Shown: positions 18,019 through 27,748 of the stretch, in pieces
Position numbering within the stretch: position 1 is the stretch's first letter
Layout of the letters: every line of letters begins with the position of its first letter
Assembly (NCBI RefSeq): GCF_900112135.1
Contig: NZ_FOLC01000012.1
Coordinates: 101,957 to 165,956 of the forward strand
Length of the DNA stretch: 64,000 nucleotides
DNA from: Collimonas sp. OK412
Lineage (GTDB): Bacteria; Pseudomonadota; Gammaproteobacteria; Burkholderiales; Burkholderiaceae_D
Reading direction: 5' to 3'
Made by a program: the position numbers and the translations under genes
Notes under the pieces: generated by a model
The model's database searches: none
What the model saw: only the letters and a program-made list of their open reading frames with translations
What the model was told of the DNA's origin: nothing

Positions 18019-18321
18019 TTATTGACCGTAGTAGTTTCTTACGCTACGGGCATAACTGCCGTCGGCCTTAGCCTGCCGCAGTTCTTGAATCACTTCGGCA
18101 CGCGTCTTGTTTGACGCTACTAGTACGGAAGGATATTTTTCCCCTTCCGTCGCAACAAAGCTGCCATCAGCTTCGGCCTGAGTCAGTTCAGAGATGACCT
18201 CTGCACGCGCTTTGGTCGACGCGAATTTGGGGAAGTCGTCCGTATTGCTCGTCGCATCAGCAAAAGCAGAACCAGCGGCAACCAATGCAATAACAGTGGC
18301 AATCATATGTTTCACGTTCAT
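18019..18321 (-). CDS. DUF4148 secreted small protein
   Basis: 100 aa with a signal peptide (MNVKHMIATVIALVAAGSAFA) and two copies of a TRAEVI-EL-QA-ADGS unit separated by about 30 residues, the hallmark of DUF4148. These short periplasmic proteins are abundant in Burkholderiales and have no established function. I chose the ATG at 18321 because GGAG is 8 bases upstream; ATG at 18327 is too close to it. A paralogue lies at 27129. Confidence 0.8.
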   Translation of the reverse strand: MNVKHMIATVIALVAAGSAFADATSNTDDFPKFASTKARAEVISELTQAEADGSFVATEGEKYPSVLVASNKTRAEVIQELRQAKADGSYARSVRNYYGQ

Positions 18322-18939
18322 TTTCATTCTCCAGATTAAGTTGAGGGTAACGCCGTGGCAAAAGTCCGGACACAATGTCCGTCCGCCTGGAAGCGCCGTC
18401 GATGAAGGGTGTTGCCAAGGTTGTTCGCTCATCGACGAAACAAAGTTTATCGATCATGACGACACAGAAAAATAGGGATGTGCGTAATGCACAATTCGCG
18501 ATTCGTGGACAATGGATTGCCTTGAGGTTCGACGTCAATTGGGCGTCAATACATATGTGTACGAAAATCTGCGTAGAACTAATTACACAAAAAAAATTTC
18601 AGTCGCGCGCCCGCGCCGCGGGATACCACGCTGACAGCGTGCCGGCGAAATGGAAGCATCGGGCTGAGTATGAGTATGAGTACGATGCAGAAACCGCTGA
18701 ACCGGCAATCGGTGGCGCGGGGCATGTACAAGACTGCGACGCAATTAATTTACTTCAGATTGCTGCGGAAAAACTCGGTCAACTTGTCGCTCTTGTAAAA
18801 GTTATCGGCACCATTTGACATGTCAGCTCCTATTGATGAGAGAGAGGTAATAAGCAATCTTAGGGCAAGCAAAATTCTTTTCATTTGATATCCTTTTCTG
18901 TTGAGCAATTGGTCGCAGGCATCCTTGACTTTCGGACGC
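18322..18939. other. 618-bp gap with no recognised gene
   Basis: Carries the promoter region of the DUF4148 gene and the 3' flank of the alcohol dehydrogenase. A short GAGTAT triplication at about 18665 is the only repeat seen. Open frames here have no family features. Confidence 0.5.
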
Positions 18940-19989
18940 TTAGCCAGCCAGCGTGGCGTTGTCGATCACGAAGCGATACTTGACATCACCCTTAAGCATG
19001 CGCTCGTAGGATTCGTTGATCTGGTCGGCGCGAACCATCTCAATGTCGGCTACGATGCCGTGCTGTGCGCAGAAATCCAGCATCTCCTGTGTCTCAGGAA
19101 TGCCACCGATCATCGAGCCTGCGAGGGAGCGACGCTTCATGATCAAATTGAATACGTTAGGCGACGGATGCGGGGTCGCGGGGGCACCTACCAAGGTCAT
19201 CGTGCCGTCGCGCTTGAGCAGTACGAGGAACGCATCAAGATCGTGCGGGGCTGCGACCGTGTTCAGGATGAAGTCAAAGCTCTTAGCGTGCGCGACCATT
19301 TCCTCTGCATTACGCGATACCACGACTTCATCGGCCCCCAACTCCTTTGCCGCTTCGCGTTTGGACTCGGAGGTAGTGAATGCCACGACATGAGCGCCCA
19401 TCGCATGGGCCAGCTTGATGCCCATGTGACCAAGGCCACCGATGCCAACAACACCAACTTTCTTGCCCGGTCCAGCATTCCAATGACGCAGTGGCGAATA
19501 AGTTGTGATGCCCGCGCATAGCAGGGGAGCGACAGAAGCCAATTGCTCCACTGGATGACGGATTCGCAGCACATAGCGCTCGTGCACAGTAATTGTTTGC
19601 GAGTAACCACCCAGCGTCCAACCAGGTTCATCAGGTGTTGGGAAGTTGTAGGTTCCTACCATTCCGTCGCAGTAATTTTCCATGCCAACGTCGCAGTCAT
19701 CGCAGTGCTTGCAGCTATCAACGATGCAGCCGATCCCGACCAGATCACCAACACTGAAACTCGACACATGTGCGCCTAGCGCCGATATCCGACCGACGAT
19801 TTCATGGCCAGGGACACAGGGAAATTGCGTGCCTGCCCACTCCCCGCGGACTTGATGCAAGTCCGAGTGGCAAATACCGCAGAAGGCGATGTCGATCTGA
19901 ATGTCGTGCGCTCCAGTCTCGCGACGATTTATTTGCAGTGGTTCAAGGGGTTGATCACCCGCGTGAGCACCATAGGCTTGTACAAGCAT
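18940..19989 (-). CDS. zinc-dependent alcohol/aldehyde reductase (YahK/cinnamyl alcohol dehydrogenase type)
   Basis: 349 aa medium-chain dehydrogenase. Catalytic zinc ligands appear in FCGICHSDLH and PGHEIVGR, structural zinc in CKHCDDCDVGMENYC, and the nucleotide-binding GIGGLGHMGIKLA near residue 180. Close families are NADPH-dependent aldehyde reductases. The ATG at 19989 follows AAGGAGG at ideal spacing. It is divergent from a broken AraC-type gene that would normally regulate it. Confidence 0.92.
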   Translation of the reverse strand: MLVQAYGAHAGDQPLEPLQINRRETGAHDIQIDIAFCGICHSDLHQVRGEWAGTQFPCVPGHEIVGRISALGAHVSSFSVGDLVGIGCIVDSCKHCDDCDVGMENYCDGMVGTYNFPTPDEPGWTLGGYSQTITVHERYVLRIRHPVEQLASVAPLLCAGITTYSPLRHWNAGPGKKVGVVGIGGLGHMGIKLAHAMGAHVVAFTTSESKREAAKELGADEVVVSRNAEEMVAHAKSFDFILNTVAAPHDLDAFLVLLKRDGTMTLVGAPATPHPSPNVFNLIMKRRSLAGSMIGGIPETQEMLDFCAQHGIVADIEMVRADQINESYERMLKGDVKYRFVIDNATLAG

Positions 19990-20156
19990 GTGAAACCTCC
20001 TTTGTACGTTACGTTGAATATGCATTTTCCGGCTTCACTCGATGATTTGGTAGAGCATTCCACTGCATTTCTTGCCCAATCCTATGAGTGTTTATGGTTT
20101 TTGTAGAAAAATTGGGGGGGGGCGGGTAGAGTTCTGTACGAAGCCTAGGAGTAAAC

Positions 20157-20716
20157 ATGGCACTCAGACATAACACTGCAACTCTGGACGGATCGCCGCA
20201 GGAGGCGCTAGCACGAACTATCTGCGGACGGACCACAGGAACAGGCGACTTTGAAACCCCAATAGCCGGCCTCAGCTTCTTTCGACGAGAGGGCCTTGCG
20301 CCTCCTGCAGTGTGTGTGGTCGAACCGAGCATTGTCCTCGTCGCGCAGGGCGCAAAACAATTGTGGGTTGGTGGCGAGGCTTATCGGTATGACACCTCAC
20401 GGTTTCTCGTCACGTCGCTTGACCTGCCGGCCAATTCGGAGGTGATGGCGGCGAGCCCGGAACGCCCCTGTGTTGGTCTAACGCTGAAACTCGAGCCGAT
20501 TTCTACCCATTGGCGATCAAGGTGCTTGGCCGCATCTCGCAAATCGTCGTCAAATTTCACCGGCACTGTCCCTGGTCATAGAGGCGTTGCGACATCGCTC
20601 CTAAGCGCGGATTCAGGACGCATTCAGGCTACCAGGAGTCATTAGACAGCCACTTTCGTGGGCTTGTAGCAATCAGTCCTGCGGCATATCGAAAACGTTT
20701 TTCTGGAAATTTGTGA
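20157..20716 (+). pseudogene. AraC family regulator, broken by deletion/frameshift
   Basis: The first 120 codons encode an AraC_N sensory domain (ICGRTTGTGDFETPIAGLSF, VVEPSIVLVAQGAKQ, LDLPANSEV). After about residue 120 the reading leaves the family, and the frame stops at 20645. In another frame from about 20630 the sequence GYQESLDSHFRGLVAISPAAY then RKRF resumes the end of an AraC helix-turn-helix domain and stops at 20716. Most of the DNA-binding domain is therefore missing, so the divergent alcohol dehydrogenase has probably lost this control. Confidence 0.8.
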
Positions 20717-21272
20717 GTGGTACATCAGCGGTGATTGGCGCTTTTCGTCATGCGAAACGCCCAAGCTAGCAACTATTAAAGCTTTGATCTCGACGAAAGG
20801 AGCTTACGAAACTGTAAGCCTCTTTCGATGATTCATTAGCTCATCTTATATCCCTAATAAGCATTAATCAGCTAATCAGCCTAGGCGCGATGCGAGATCA
20901 TATTTCACATGAAAAAGTCGATATCACTCGCGTTCCCTCCGGCTGCAGCGAAGCGCCATAACCTTGTCTTTTCCTGCCGATTCGGTCTGACAATTTGCGG
21001 CCACACTGTTTCGATGCCGCCCTTTTAAATAAAGTTTTATCAATTGCTCCGCGCGGAGTGTCGGCACGCAGGCGACAAGGCGATATGGAACCGTGGTGCC
21101 TCAAGGGGCGGCGTAACATTTCAATACGGAGAGGCCGGTCCGACACATCCAGCTGACCGCTCCAGATCTGCACAATCGCTTGGGATCTCAGCGTAATCGA
21201 CGCGATAGTAATTTTCGATATGTCTCTTGGTAACCAACAGCAGGCAAATCTCAAACAAGTGGCTTGAGAACA
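20717..21272. other. 556-bp gap upstream of the molybdenum oxidoreductase operon
   Basis: Holds an imperfect hairpin at 20794-20827 (CGAAAGGAGCTTAC paired to GTAAGCCTCTTTCG) without a T-tract, and presumably the operon promoter. No coding sequence was recognised. Confidence 0.5.
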
Positions 21273-21884
21273 ATGAAACTTCAAATTAACGACAAGGCCT
21301 ATGAGGTTCAGGCAGATGCCGATACTCCTCTTTTGTGGGTAATCCGCGATGAACTCGGCCTGACGGGCACTAAATATGGCTGTGGCTTGGCACAGTGCGG
21401 AGCCTGCTCTGTCATGGTGGATGGCGCAGTGGTGCGCTCCTGCGTCACGCCCATCGAAGGGATGGCCGGACGCAAGATCACTACAATTGAGGCGATCACG
21501 GAAGATGACGTCGGTAAGAAGGTAGTCGATGCCTGGGTCAAGCATCAGGTCCCCCAGTGTGGCTATTGCCAGTCCGGCCAGGTCATGGCAGCGACAGCGC
21601 TACTTAAGCAAGTCAAGCAGCCCACAAACGAACAGATTGCGGCCGCTATGGTGAACCTTTGCCGCTGCGGAACATATAACGCAATCAGCGCCGCAGTTCA
21701 TGACTTGGCAGGCATCGCCGTGGCCCACTCTAGTGCCGTGGCAAGTCAAACTGTAAAGCCTACGGAGCATACGCTGAACAAGACGGTCGCAGCCGCTACT
21801 GTGGCTGTCGCTGGTATTGGTACCGTGGCCGCTATCCACTGGAAAAAATCGCAGAAGTCGAAAGCCGAGGGAGATGAATCGTGA
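21273..21884 (+). CDS. (2Fe-2S) subunit of a molybdenum aldehyde oxidoreductase
   Basis: 203 aa small subunit of the xanthine oxidase family. The plant-type 2Fe-2S cluster ligands are Cys37, 42, 45 and 57 (GCGLAQCGAC...RSC) and the second cluster ligands are Cys96, 99, 130 and 132 (CGYCQSG, CRCGTY). Unusually, it carries a C-terminal extension of about 45 residues with a hydrophobic stretch (residues 171-190) followed by lysines, which may anchor it to the membrane. It passes electrons from the Mo subunit to the cytochrome encoded downstream. The start is the ATG nine bases after a TTG. Confidence 0.9.
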   Translation: MKLQINDKAYEVQADADTPLLWVIRDELGLTGTKYGCGLAQCGACSVMVDGAVVRSCVTPIEGMAGRKITTIEAITEDDVGKKVVDAWVKHQVPQCGYCQSGQVMAATALLKQVKQPTNEQIAAAMVNLCRCGTYNAISAAVHDLAGIAVAHSSAVASQTVKPTEHTLNKTVAAATVAVAGIGTVAAIHWKKSQKSKAEGDES

Positions 21885-24136
21885 CGAGGATCATCGACAA
21901 ATCTAACGATACCGATAACTTTCCGACCGGCGAGCCGACCAATATTTCGAGACGCCGCTTTTTACTGGCTTCGACCGGCGCTGCAGCGGGGGCGCTCGTG
22001 CTTGGATTTGGTCTCCCGTTGGGCGCGGCACGAGCACAGGCGATGAATGCGAATACTCCAGGAACGCGGGTTCCTGCCTTCCTCGAAATTCGCCCAGATA
22101 ACAGCATTCGTCTGCAAAGCCCCTTCATGGAAGGCGGACAAGGTATCTTTACTGCAATGGCGCAGATCGTTGGTGAAGAACTTGATGCCGACCCGGCAAG
22201 CTTCACGGTGCAAAACGCCCCAGCCGGTGCCGAGTACAAGGTCATGGATAGCGGTATGCGCATCACCGGCGGTAGCCAATCCGTACGCACGAGTTATTCT
22301 ACGATGCGACGTCTCGGTGCTTTAGCGCGACAAATGTTGCTACAGGCTGCATCGAACCAGCTCAGTGTGCCAATCAATACCCTTATTACAGAGCCCGGCC
22401 GTGTTGTTCATGTGGCGTCCGGTCGCTCGCTGACCTATGGACAGCTCGCGCCTGAGGCATTGGATCTGGCAGTGCCAGCGGTAGATAGCGTGAAGCTCAA
22501 AGATCCATCCCAGTTCCGCTGGATCGGCAAGCCGCTTCCCCGCCTGGACGTCTACGAGAAATCCACCGGTAAGGCAATGTACGCCATTGATAGTAAGGTA
22601 GAAGGAATGCTGCAGGCGGCCGTACAACATCCGCCCAGGTTAGGACTGTCGGTGGGGAATATCCGTAACGAAGAACAAGTTAAAAAGATGAAGGGGGTGC
22701 ACTCGATTCATCGCTTACCGGGAGCCATCGCGGTAGTCGCCGAGCGTTGGTGGGACGCCAAGCGCGCCGCTGAGGCTATCCAAGTCGATTGGCAAGATTT
22801 TGGCCCCGACTCCAATCCACGCTACATCCCTGCGGATTTCTCGACCGTGGCCTTCGCTGAGCAGCTGGCCAGGGGGCAAAGCGCCATCGAAGATGCAGAA
22901 GTCTCGGGTAATGTAGCCGATGTTTTATCGAAATCGAAAACGGTTGTCAGTGCGACCTATCACAGCCAGTATCTCAAGCACGCTCAGTTGGAGCCGCCTT
23001 CGGCGCTTGCCAGGTTTAACTCCGATGGCTCACTTGAACTCTGGATCCCTAACCAGGCGCCAGAACTGTTTCAGGCCTCCATTGCGAAGCTGACCGGCTT
23101 GTCCGCTGAGAAGATCATTATTCATTCTCCGCTACTGGGTGGCTTCTTCGGGCGTCATTTTCTGTACGAAACGGCGGTTGTGTATCCGCAAGCGATCCAG
23201 TTGGCCAAGGAGCTAGGCCGTCCGGTCAAGGTTATCTGGAGCCGAGAGGAAGAGTTCTTGCGCGACACGCTGCGTCCGATGGCCGCAGTCCGGTTCCGCG
23301 CTGGGCTCGACGATAAGGGCTTGCCTATCGCGTTCGAAGCAGTAAGTGCAACAGAAGGTCCCACCGAATCAATCAGCAACAAACGCGGCGAAAAACTTGA
23401 CCCCACGGCACTTGAAGGGCTGACCAACAAAGCCTATGCAATTGCGGACCGCCGCATCGCCCAGCGTTTCGTCAAGAGCCCGCTTGCGCTCGGCTATTGG
23501 CGTTCGGTCGGTAATTCCATGAACGACTTCTTCTACGAAGCCTTCCTTGATGAAGTGGCGGATAAGGGAGAGCAAGATCCGTTCGAATTACGGATGCGGC
23601 TGCTTGCCGGAAATCAGCGGCTGGCCAACTTGCTGCATGCGGTCGCTGACTTATCAGGCGGCTGGAAACGTGGACCGTTCACCGCGGCGGACGGTACGCG
23701 GCGTGCACGCGGCGTGGCGATGGCAAATGCGTTTGGTACCGAAACCGCTGCCATCGCTGAAGTATCGATCGAAAATGGTCTGGTCAGGGTGTACGATATC
23801 TGGGAGGCCATTGATCCCGGGAGCATCGTCAATCCTGCTATCGTCGAGGCACAAGTTAACGGCGCCGTTGCGCTCGGGCTGTCGCAAGTGTTGGTCGAAG
23901 AGGCCGTCTACCAGAACGGTATGCCGACTGCACGTAACTATGACATGTACCAGATTTTGCCACCTAGCCGCATGGCACGGGTGCACGTCAAGATCATTGA
24001 GAGCGGCGCGAAGATGGGTGGTATCGGCGAGCCCCCGCTACCAGCTGTCCCGCCTGCCGTGGCAAATGCCGTGTCGCATCTGACAGGCCAACGTATCCGT
24101 AGCATGCCGCTTTCTCACTACAAATTTGATACCTAA
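21881..24136 (+). CDS. molybdopterin-binding subunit, IorB-like aldehyde/N-heterocycle oxidoreductase
   Basis: 751 aa, xanthine dehydrogenase family large subunit of the isoquinoline 1-oxidoreductase beta type. A twin-arginine signal (SRRRFLLASTGAAAGALVLG) directs the folded cofactor-loaded enzyme to the periplasm. Visible landmarks are MEGGQGIFTAMAQIVGEEL, LEPPSALARF, LLGGFFGRHF and, near the end, GGIGEPPLPAVPPAVANAV with the active-site Glu. The GTG start overlaps the upstream stop (GTGA). There is no FAD-binding medium subunit gene, as is usual for this subclass. Confidence 0.92.
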   Translation: MTRIIDKSNDTDNFPTGEPTNISRRRFLLASTGAAAGALVLGFGLPLGAARAQAMNANTPGTRVPAFLEIRPDNSIRLQSPFMEGGQGIFTAMAQIVGEELDADPASFTVQNAPAGAEYKVMDSGMRITGGSQSVRTSYSTMRRLGALARQMLLQAASNQLSVPINTLITEPGRVVHVASGRSLTYGQLAPEALDLAVPAVDSVKLKDPSQFRWIGKPLPRLDVYEKSTGKAMYAIDSKVEGMLQAAVQHPPRLGLSVGNIRNEEQVKKMKGVHSIHRLPGAIAVVAERWWDAKRAAEAIQVDWQDFGPDSNPRYIPADFSTVAFAEQLARGQSAIEDAEVSGNVADVLSKSKTVVSATYHSQYLKHAQLEPPSALARFNSDGSLELWIPNQAPELFQASIAKLTGLSAEKIIIHSPLLGGFFGRHFLYETAVVYPQAIQLAKELGRPVKVIWSREEEFLRDTLRPMAAVRFRAGLDDKGLPIAFEAVSATEGPTESISNKRGEKLDPTALEGLTNKAYAIADRRIAQRFVKSPLALGYWRSVGNSMNDFFYEAFLDEVADKGEQDPFELRMRLLAGNQRLANLLHAVADLSGGWKRGPFTAADGTRRARGVAMANAFGTETAAIAEVSIENGLVRVYDIWEAIDPGSIVNPAIVEAQVNGAVALGLSQVLVEEAVYQNGMPTARNYDMYQILPPSRMARVHVKIIESGAKMGGIGEPPLPAVPPAVANAVSHLTGQRIRSMPLSHYKFDT

Positions 24137-24169
24137 CCAAGCCGCTACTAAAAGGGATACTAACAACAA

Positions 24170-25534
24170 ATGACGATATTTCGGTCCAAGAGAATCCTTG
24201 CCGTTCTGCTACCCTGTTTGATCGCAGCGGCCGGCGTGGCATTCTTCGTCAAACGAACTCCTCCGTCGTCCTTCGATAGTCCCATCACCGGTGAGGTGCC
24301 GTCGGCTGAGTTGATCCGTCGTGGTGAATATGTCGCAGGGCTCAGTGACTGCGTGGCATGTCACAGCACACCCAACAGCAAGCCCTTTGCCGGCGGCCTC
24401 GAGATGGCAACCCCGTTGGGCTCGATCTTCGCCACCAACATCACACCTGACAAGGAAACAGGTATCGGCAACTATAGCCTGGCCGACTTCGATCGAGCAC
24501 TGCGTCGCGGTGTAGCGCCCGACGGCCATCGACTCTATCCGGCGATGCCTTATCCATCTTATGCCAAGCTCAATGATGAAGACGTGCGAGCGCTGTATGC
24601 CTATTTCTTGCACGAGGTTCGTCCCGTCAGGCAGGCAAACAAGCAGAGCGAGATGATTCCGTGGCCGTTGAATATGCGCTGGCCGCTGGCTCTGTGGAAT
24701 GCCGCGTTCACGAGCTCAAAGCCATATCAGACGCAGCAATCTCAGGATGCTCTATGGAATCGGGGTGCTTATATCGTCCAGGGAGCCGGCCACTGTGGCA
24801 GTTGTCACACTCCGCGCGGGCTGGCGATGAATGAAAAAGGACTCGATGGCGGCAACCCTCTCTATCTTTCCGGCGCGCTGTTGGATGGGTGGTATGCGCC
24901 CAGTCTGCGTGGGGACGCGAATACAGGCATAGGCCGCTGGAATGAGGAAGATGTGGTGCAGTTCCTCAAGACTGGTCGCAACAAGCATGCCGTCGTCTTT
25001 GGCTCAATGGCCGAAGCCTTTAACAACTCGACGCAGTTCATGACGGACGACGATTTGAAGGCGGTTGGCCACTATCTGAAGTCTCTACCTGGGGATCCCA
25101 ATCCAAATAGAGAGCCATGGCAATACGACGCTAGCACAAATGCGGCCTTGGCACTCGCCCAGCGATTGAAAGTACCCGGTGCGCAAACCTTCATGGCCAA
25201 GTGCAGCGCGTGCCACGGCGCCGATGGTCGAGGACAAGGGCAATGGATACCGCCGCTGGCAGGATCAGCATCTTCGATGTCCAAAGAAAATGCGTCATCG
25301 ATAAATGTGACATTGAACGGCTCGGCACGCGTCGTGGCAAATGGAGTTCCTGACGCCTATCGCATGCCTCCGTTTCGGAACCAGCTTTCCGACGCCGAAA
25401 TCGCTGAGGCGCTCAGCTTTATCCGCACTTCTTGGGGTAACCAGGGCGGAACAGTGAAAGTCGAAGACGTGAAAAGACTTCGCGATCGGACTAATCCGGC
25501 TAGCAGCAACGCTATCATCCTTCAGATGCGTTAA
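24170..25534 (+). CDS. membrane-anchored tri-haem cytochrome c
   Basis: 454 aa with an uncleaved-looking N-terminal membrane segment (ILAVLLPCLIAAAGVAFFV) and three haem c sites: CVACH (61-65), CGSCH (209-213) and CSACH (345-349). It resembles the cytochrome subunits of gluconate and alcohol dehydrogenases and would take electrons from the Mo/2Fe-2S enzyme to quinone or an oxidase. It is 33 bp after the Mo subunit, and its transcript ends at the terminator at 25557. Confidence 0.92.
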   Translation: MTIFRSKRILAVLLPCLIAAAGVAFFVKRTPPSSFDSPITGEVPSAELIRRGEYVAGLSDCVACHSTPNSKPFAGGLEMATPLGSIFATNITPDKETGIGNYSLADFDRALRRGVAPDGHRLYPAMPYPSYAKLNDEDVRALYAYFLHEVRPVRQANKQSEMIPWPLNMRWPLALWNAAFTSSKPYQTQQSQDALWNRGAYIVQGAGHCGSCHTPRGLAMNEKGLDGGNPLYLSGALLDGWYAPSLRGDANTGIGRWNEEDVVQFLKTGRNKHAVVFGSMAEAFNNSTQFMTDDDLKAVGHYLKSLPGDPNPNREPWQYDASTNAALALAQRLKVPGAQTFMAKCSACHGADGRGQGQWIPPLAGSASSMSKENASSINVTLNGSARVVANGVPDAYRMPPFRNQLSDAEIAEALSFIRTSWGNQGGTVKVEDVKRLRDRTNPASSNAIILQMR

Positions 25535-25556
25535 GAGGCGAAAAATTGTAGATCAG

Positions 25557-25590
25557 GGTCGGCATACCTAGTGGATTGCCGACCTTTTTA
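25557..25590 (+). terminator. terminator of the oxidoreductase operon
   Basis: GGTCGGCA paired with TGCCGACC around a 12-base loop that can pair further, followed by TTTTTATT, 22 bp after the cytochrome stop. Confidence 0.8.
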
Positions 25591-25698
25591 TTGCAAGATG
25601 ACGATTTGAATAGTACGAGGTGCTTGGGAAGCCCTGCAAAAATGCGTCTGCACGTAAAGAGGCTTCGATTTGATAAGGAGCGCGAAAAAACGAGATAA

Positions 25699-26715
25699 CT
25701 AAGAGAGCAGATCAGGAGACTTCATCGCCGCAACCGAAAACTCTCGTGGCAGAGGAGGAGCGTCGTTTTTCACAGCCAAAATCTCCGCCATCACGCTTAC
25801 AGCGATCTCCGATGGTGTCTTGCTGCCAATGAAAATACCGATTGGCCCTCTTAAGTGCGCCAGCGACTCTTCGCTCTCATTGAAATGAGCGATCATCCGG
25901 GATTTTCTATTCGCGCTATTGCGTCGGGACCCTATGGCACCTACATAAAACGCGCCGCTATGCAGCGCCTCTAACAGAGCGAGATCATCTAGCTTGGGAT
26001 CATGAGAGAGAGCCACCACGCATGTACGTTGATCTGGCTCAAATGCGATGACTGCGTCATCAGGCATTTCGGTCACAATGCGAACCCCTTCGAGAGACCA
26101 GGAGCCAAGACGCTCGGCTCGTGGATCGCATATGGTTACTGCGAATCCGTTGAACAGGGCCATTGTCGCGAGATATTCCGATAGCATCCCAGCGCCGATG
26201 ATCAACATGCGATAATCAGGACCAAGCGTATGCCGCAGTATTTTCCCGTCGAATGAAAGTTCAGCCGGCGTGTTAGTGATTTCGAGGGTTTCAGCGCCGT
26301 CTACACAAACCACTGTGCGGCAGATAAGCTTTCCTCCTTCGATCGTTCTGACCAGATTCTCCAAGCCGTCGCTATTTGGATCGAATTCCAGCAGAAGTTC
26401 CAACGTTCCTCCACAAGGCAATCCAAATTTATAGGCGTCGTCTGAATTAATGCCGTAGCGCACTACTTGGGGTGATGTCGACATACCCCATTCCCGAGGT
26501 CGTGCCGTCAAATATTTGAAGAGAAGGTCGTCTTCTATACATCCACCAGAGACTGAACCGATCAAGCGTCCATCATCCCTGATCGCTAATTGAGATCCTG
26601 CCGGCCTCGGTGACGAGCCCCACGTTCTGACAACGGTTGCGAGCATGGCTCCATGGCCATTGCTGCGCCAATCTCGTAGCGCTCGCATTACTTTTAAGTC
26701 GGTATGTTCCATCAT
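25699..26715 (-). CDS. XdhC family molybdenum cofactor chaperone
   Basis: 338 aa. The N-terminal XdhC/CoxI domain has ATVVRTWGSSPRPAGSQLAI and SVSGGCIEDDL, and the C-terminal Rossmann domain has LIIGAGMLSEYLA and AIGSRRN. Such proteins bind, sulfurate and insert the molybdenum cofactor into xanthine oxidase family enzymes, so the client is probably the neighbouring Mo subunit although the genes are convergent. The ATG at 26715 follows GAAGAA; ATG at 26712 is an alternative. Confidence 0.9.
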   Translation of the reverse strand: MMEHTDLKVMRALRDWRSNGHGAMLATVVRTWGSSPRPAGSQLAIRDDGRLIGSVSGGCIEDDLLFKYLTARPREWGMSTSPQVVRYGINSDDAYKFGLPCGGTLELLLEFDPNSDGLENLVRTIEGGKLICRTVVCVDGAETLEITNTPAELSFDGKILRHTLGPDYRMLIIGAGMLSEYLATMALFNGFAVTICDPRAERLGSWSLEGVRIVTEMPDDAVIAFEPDQRTCVVALSHDPKLDDLALLEALHSGAFYVGAIGSRRNSANRKSRMIAHFNESEESLAHLRGPIGIFIGSKTPSEIAVSVMAEILAVKNDAPPLPREFSVAAMKSPDLLS

Positions 26716-27128
26716 TGGCAATATTCTTCAGTACGTCGATGCCGCAATCGCGACCGTCCGTCTATAGGAAGACAACAGATCCACGTTCTGATCTGCAACT
26801 GCGAATAGTGCCATCACAACATGGCAAAGATTGATTAGCTTGGCTAATAGAGGAGGTAAGGCTATGCCATCTAATCTTATTTGCATTCATCGACCAGAAT
26901 AGAGACCAGCCAATCACTCGTAGCGAATTTGGTCGGCAGCCTTCCATTGTTGGCTTCCAGCGAGTCTTCTGGAAAGGTCGTGATTGACAGCCAAGTTCCG
27001 TAGCTCGCAAATGGATAACTTCAACCAGATTCTTTGCAGTCTTTTCTGTCGTGACTGTTTGCTCACCCAATAACAACCTAGGTGACGCTCACATACACCA
27101 ATCATTTATTATCTAGAGAGAATTAAAA
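26716..27128. other. 413-bp gap with no recognised gene
   Basis: Separates xdhC from the second DUF4148 gene. Minus-strand open frames of 60-104 codons exist but show no family features and no good start signals, so I do not call them. Confidence 0.4.
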
Positions 27129-27428
27129 ATGTACATTACGAAAAAAATTGCAGCCACTGTCGTGTTTGCGTGTACTGCCATTGTTACTGTTTCTGCCTTT
27201 GCCGAACCGTCGACAGATACGTCCGTTTCTTCAGGTAAGACGCGAGCCGAAGTGATTGCAGAGATGGAACAGGCGGGCGGCAACCTGGGACGCAAGAACT
27301 ATGAAGCAACTTTCAATCCTTCGCCGGTCCGAGCCTCGACGAAGACGCGCGCCGAGGTCAAAGCTGAACTTAGCGAAAATCGCGGCGATGTAGCACGCAA
27401 TAACTATCTGAATACAACTTCACGCTGA
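27129..27428 (+). CDS. DUF4148 secreted small protein (paralogue)
   Basis: 99 aa, signal peptide MYITKKIAATVVFACTAIVT up to about residue 25 (AFA), then two KTRAEV units (GKTRAEVIAEMEQAGG and TKTRAEVKAELSENRG), each followed by a basic-NY motif. It is a diverged paralogue of the protein at 18019. The function is unknown. It has its own terminator downstream. Confidence 0.8.
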   Translation: MYITKKIAATVVFACTAIVTVSAFAEPSTDTSVSSGKTRAEVIAEMEQAGGNLGRKNYEATFNPSPVRASTKTRAEVKAELSENRGDVARNNYLNTTSR

Positions 27429-27447
27429 GTTCACAGGATGTCGATTT

Positions 27448-27482
27448 AATGAGGCCGTCCACCACTGTTTGACGGCCTCATT
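27448..27482 (+). terminator. hairpin terminator after the DUF4148 gene
   Basis: Perfect 12-bp stem AATGAGGCCGTC / GACGGCCTCATT with an 11-base loop, 19 bp after the stop. There is only a short T-run, so its strength is uncertain. Confidence 0.65.
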
Positions 27483-27506
27483 CAGCTCCTTCAGTTTGAC
27501 CTAGAC

Positions 27507-27637
27507 TCATTGCATGAAAGAGCGTTTTACTGCCTGAGCTGCCGGCACAGCGAGTCCCCAACCGCAATAAAAAGCAATTTGTGCCAATGACTCTCCGATT
27601 TCTTCCTGCGTTATACCGTGGTGGATGCGCGTGACGG
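27507..27637 (-). pseudogene. carboxymuconolactone decarboxylase family C-terminal remnant
   Basis: About 43 codons ending at TGA 27509-27507 read HHGITQEEIGESLAQIAFYC then GWGLAVPAAQAVKRSF, the typical C-terminal helix pair of carboxymuconolactone decarboxylase/AhpD-like proteins. The N-terminal part including the catalytic segment is gone, and the sequence to the right is unrelated. Confidence 0.7.
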
Positions 27638-27748
27638 TCGATTATCTTCTCAAGCAGTTCTCTGAACTAGAGGAACTGAACATCCCGCTTCCATCGTTGC
27701 GAAAATATACTGTCTGATCGCCCGCAGTGGTTCATCTACGTGAGGGGA

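Noticed and set aside
18663..18685. GAGTAT tandem triplication
   Set aside because: Too short to be a functional repeat array; ordinary slippage.
26762..27105. Minus-strand frames of 60-104 codons between xdhC and the DUF4148 gene
   Set aside because: No start signal, no recognised family and overlapping each other in different frames.
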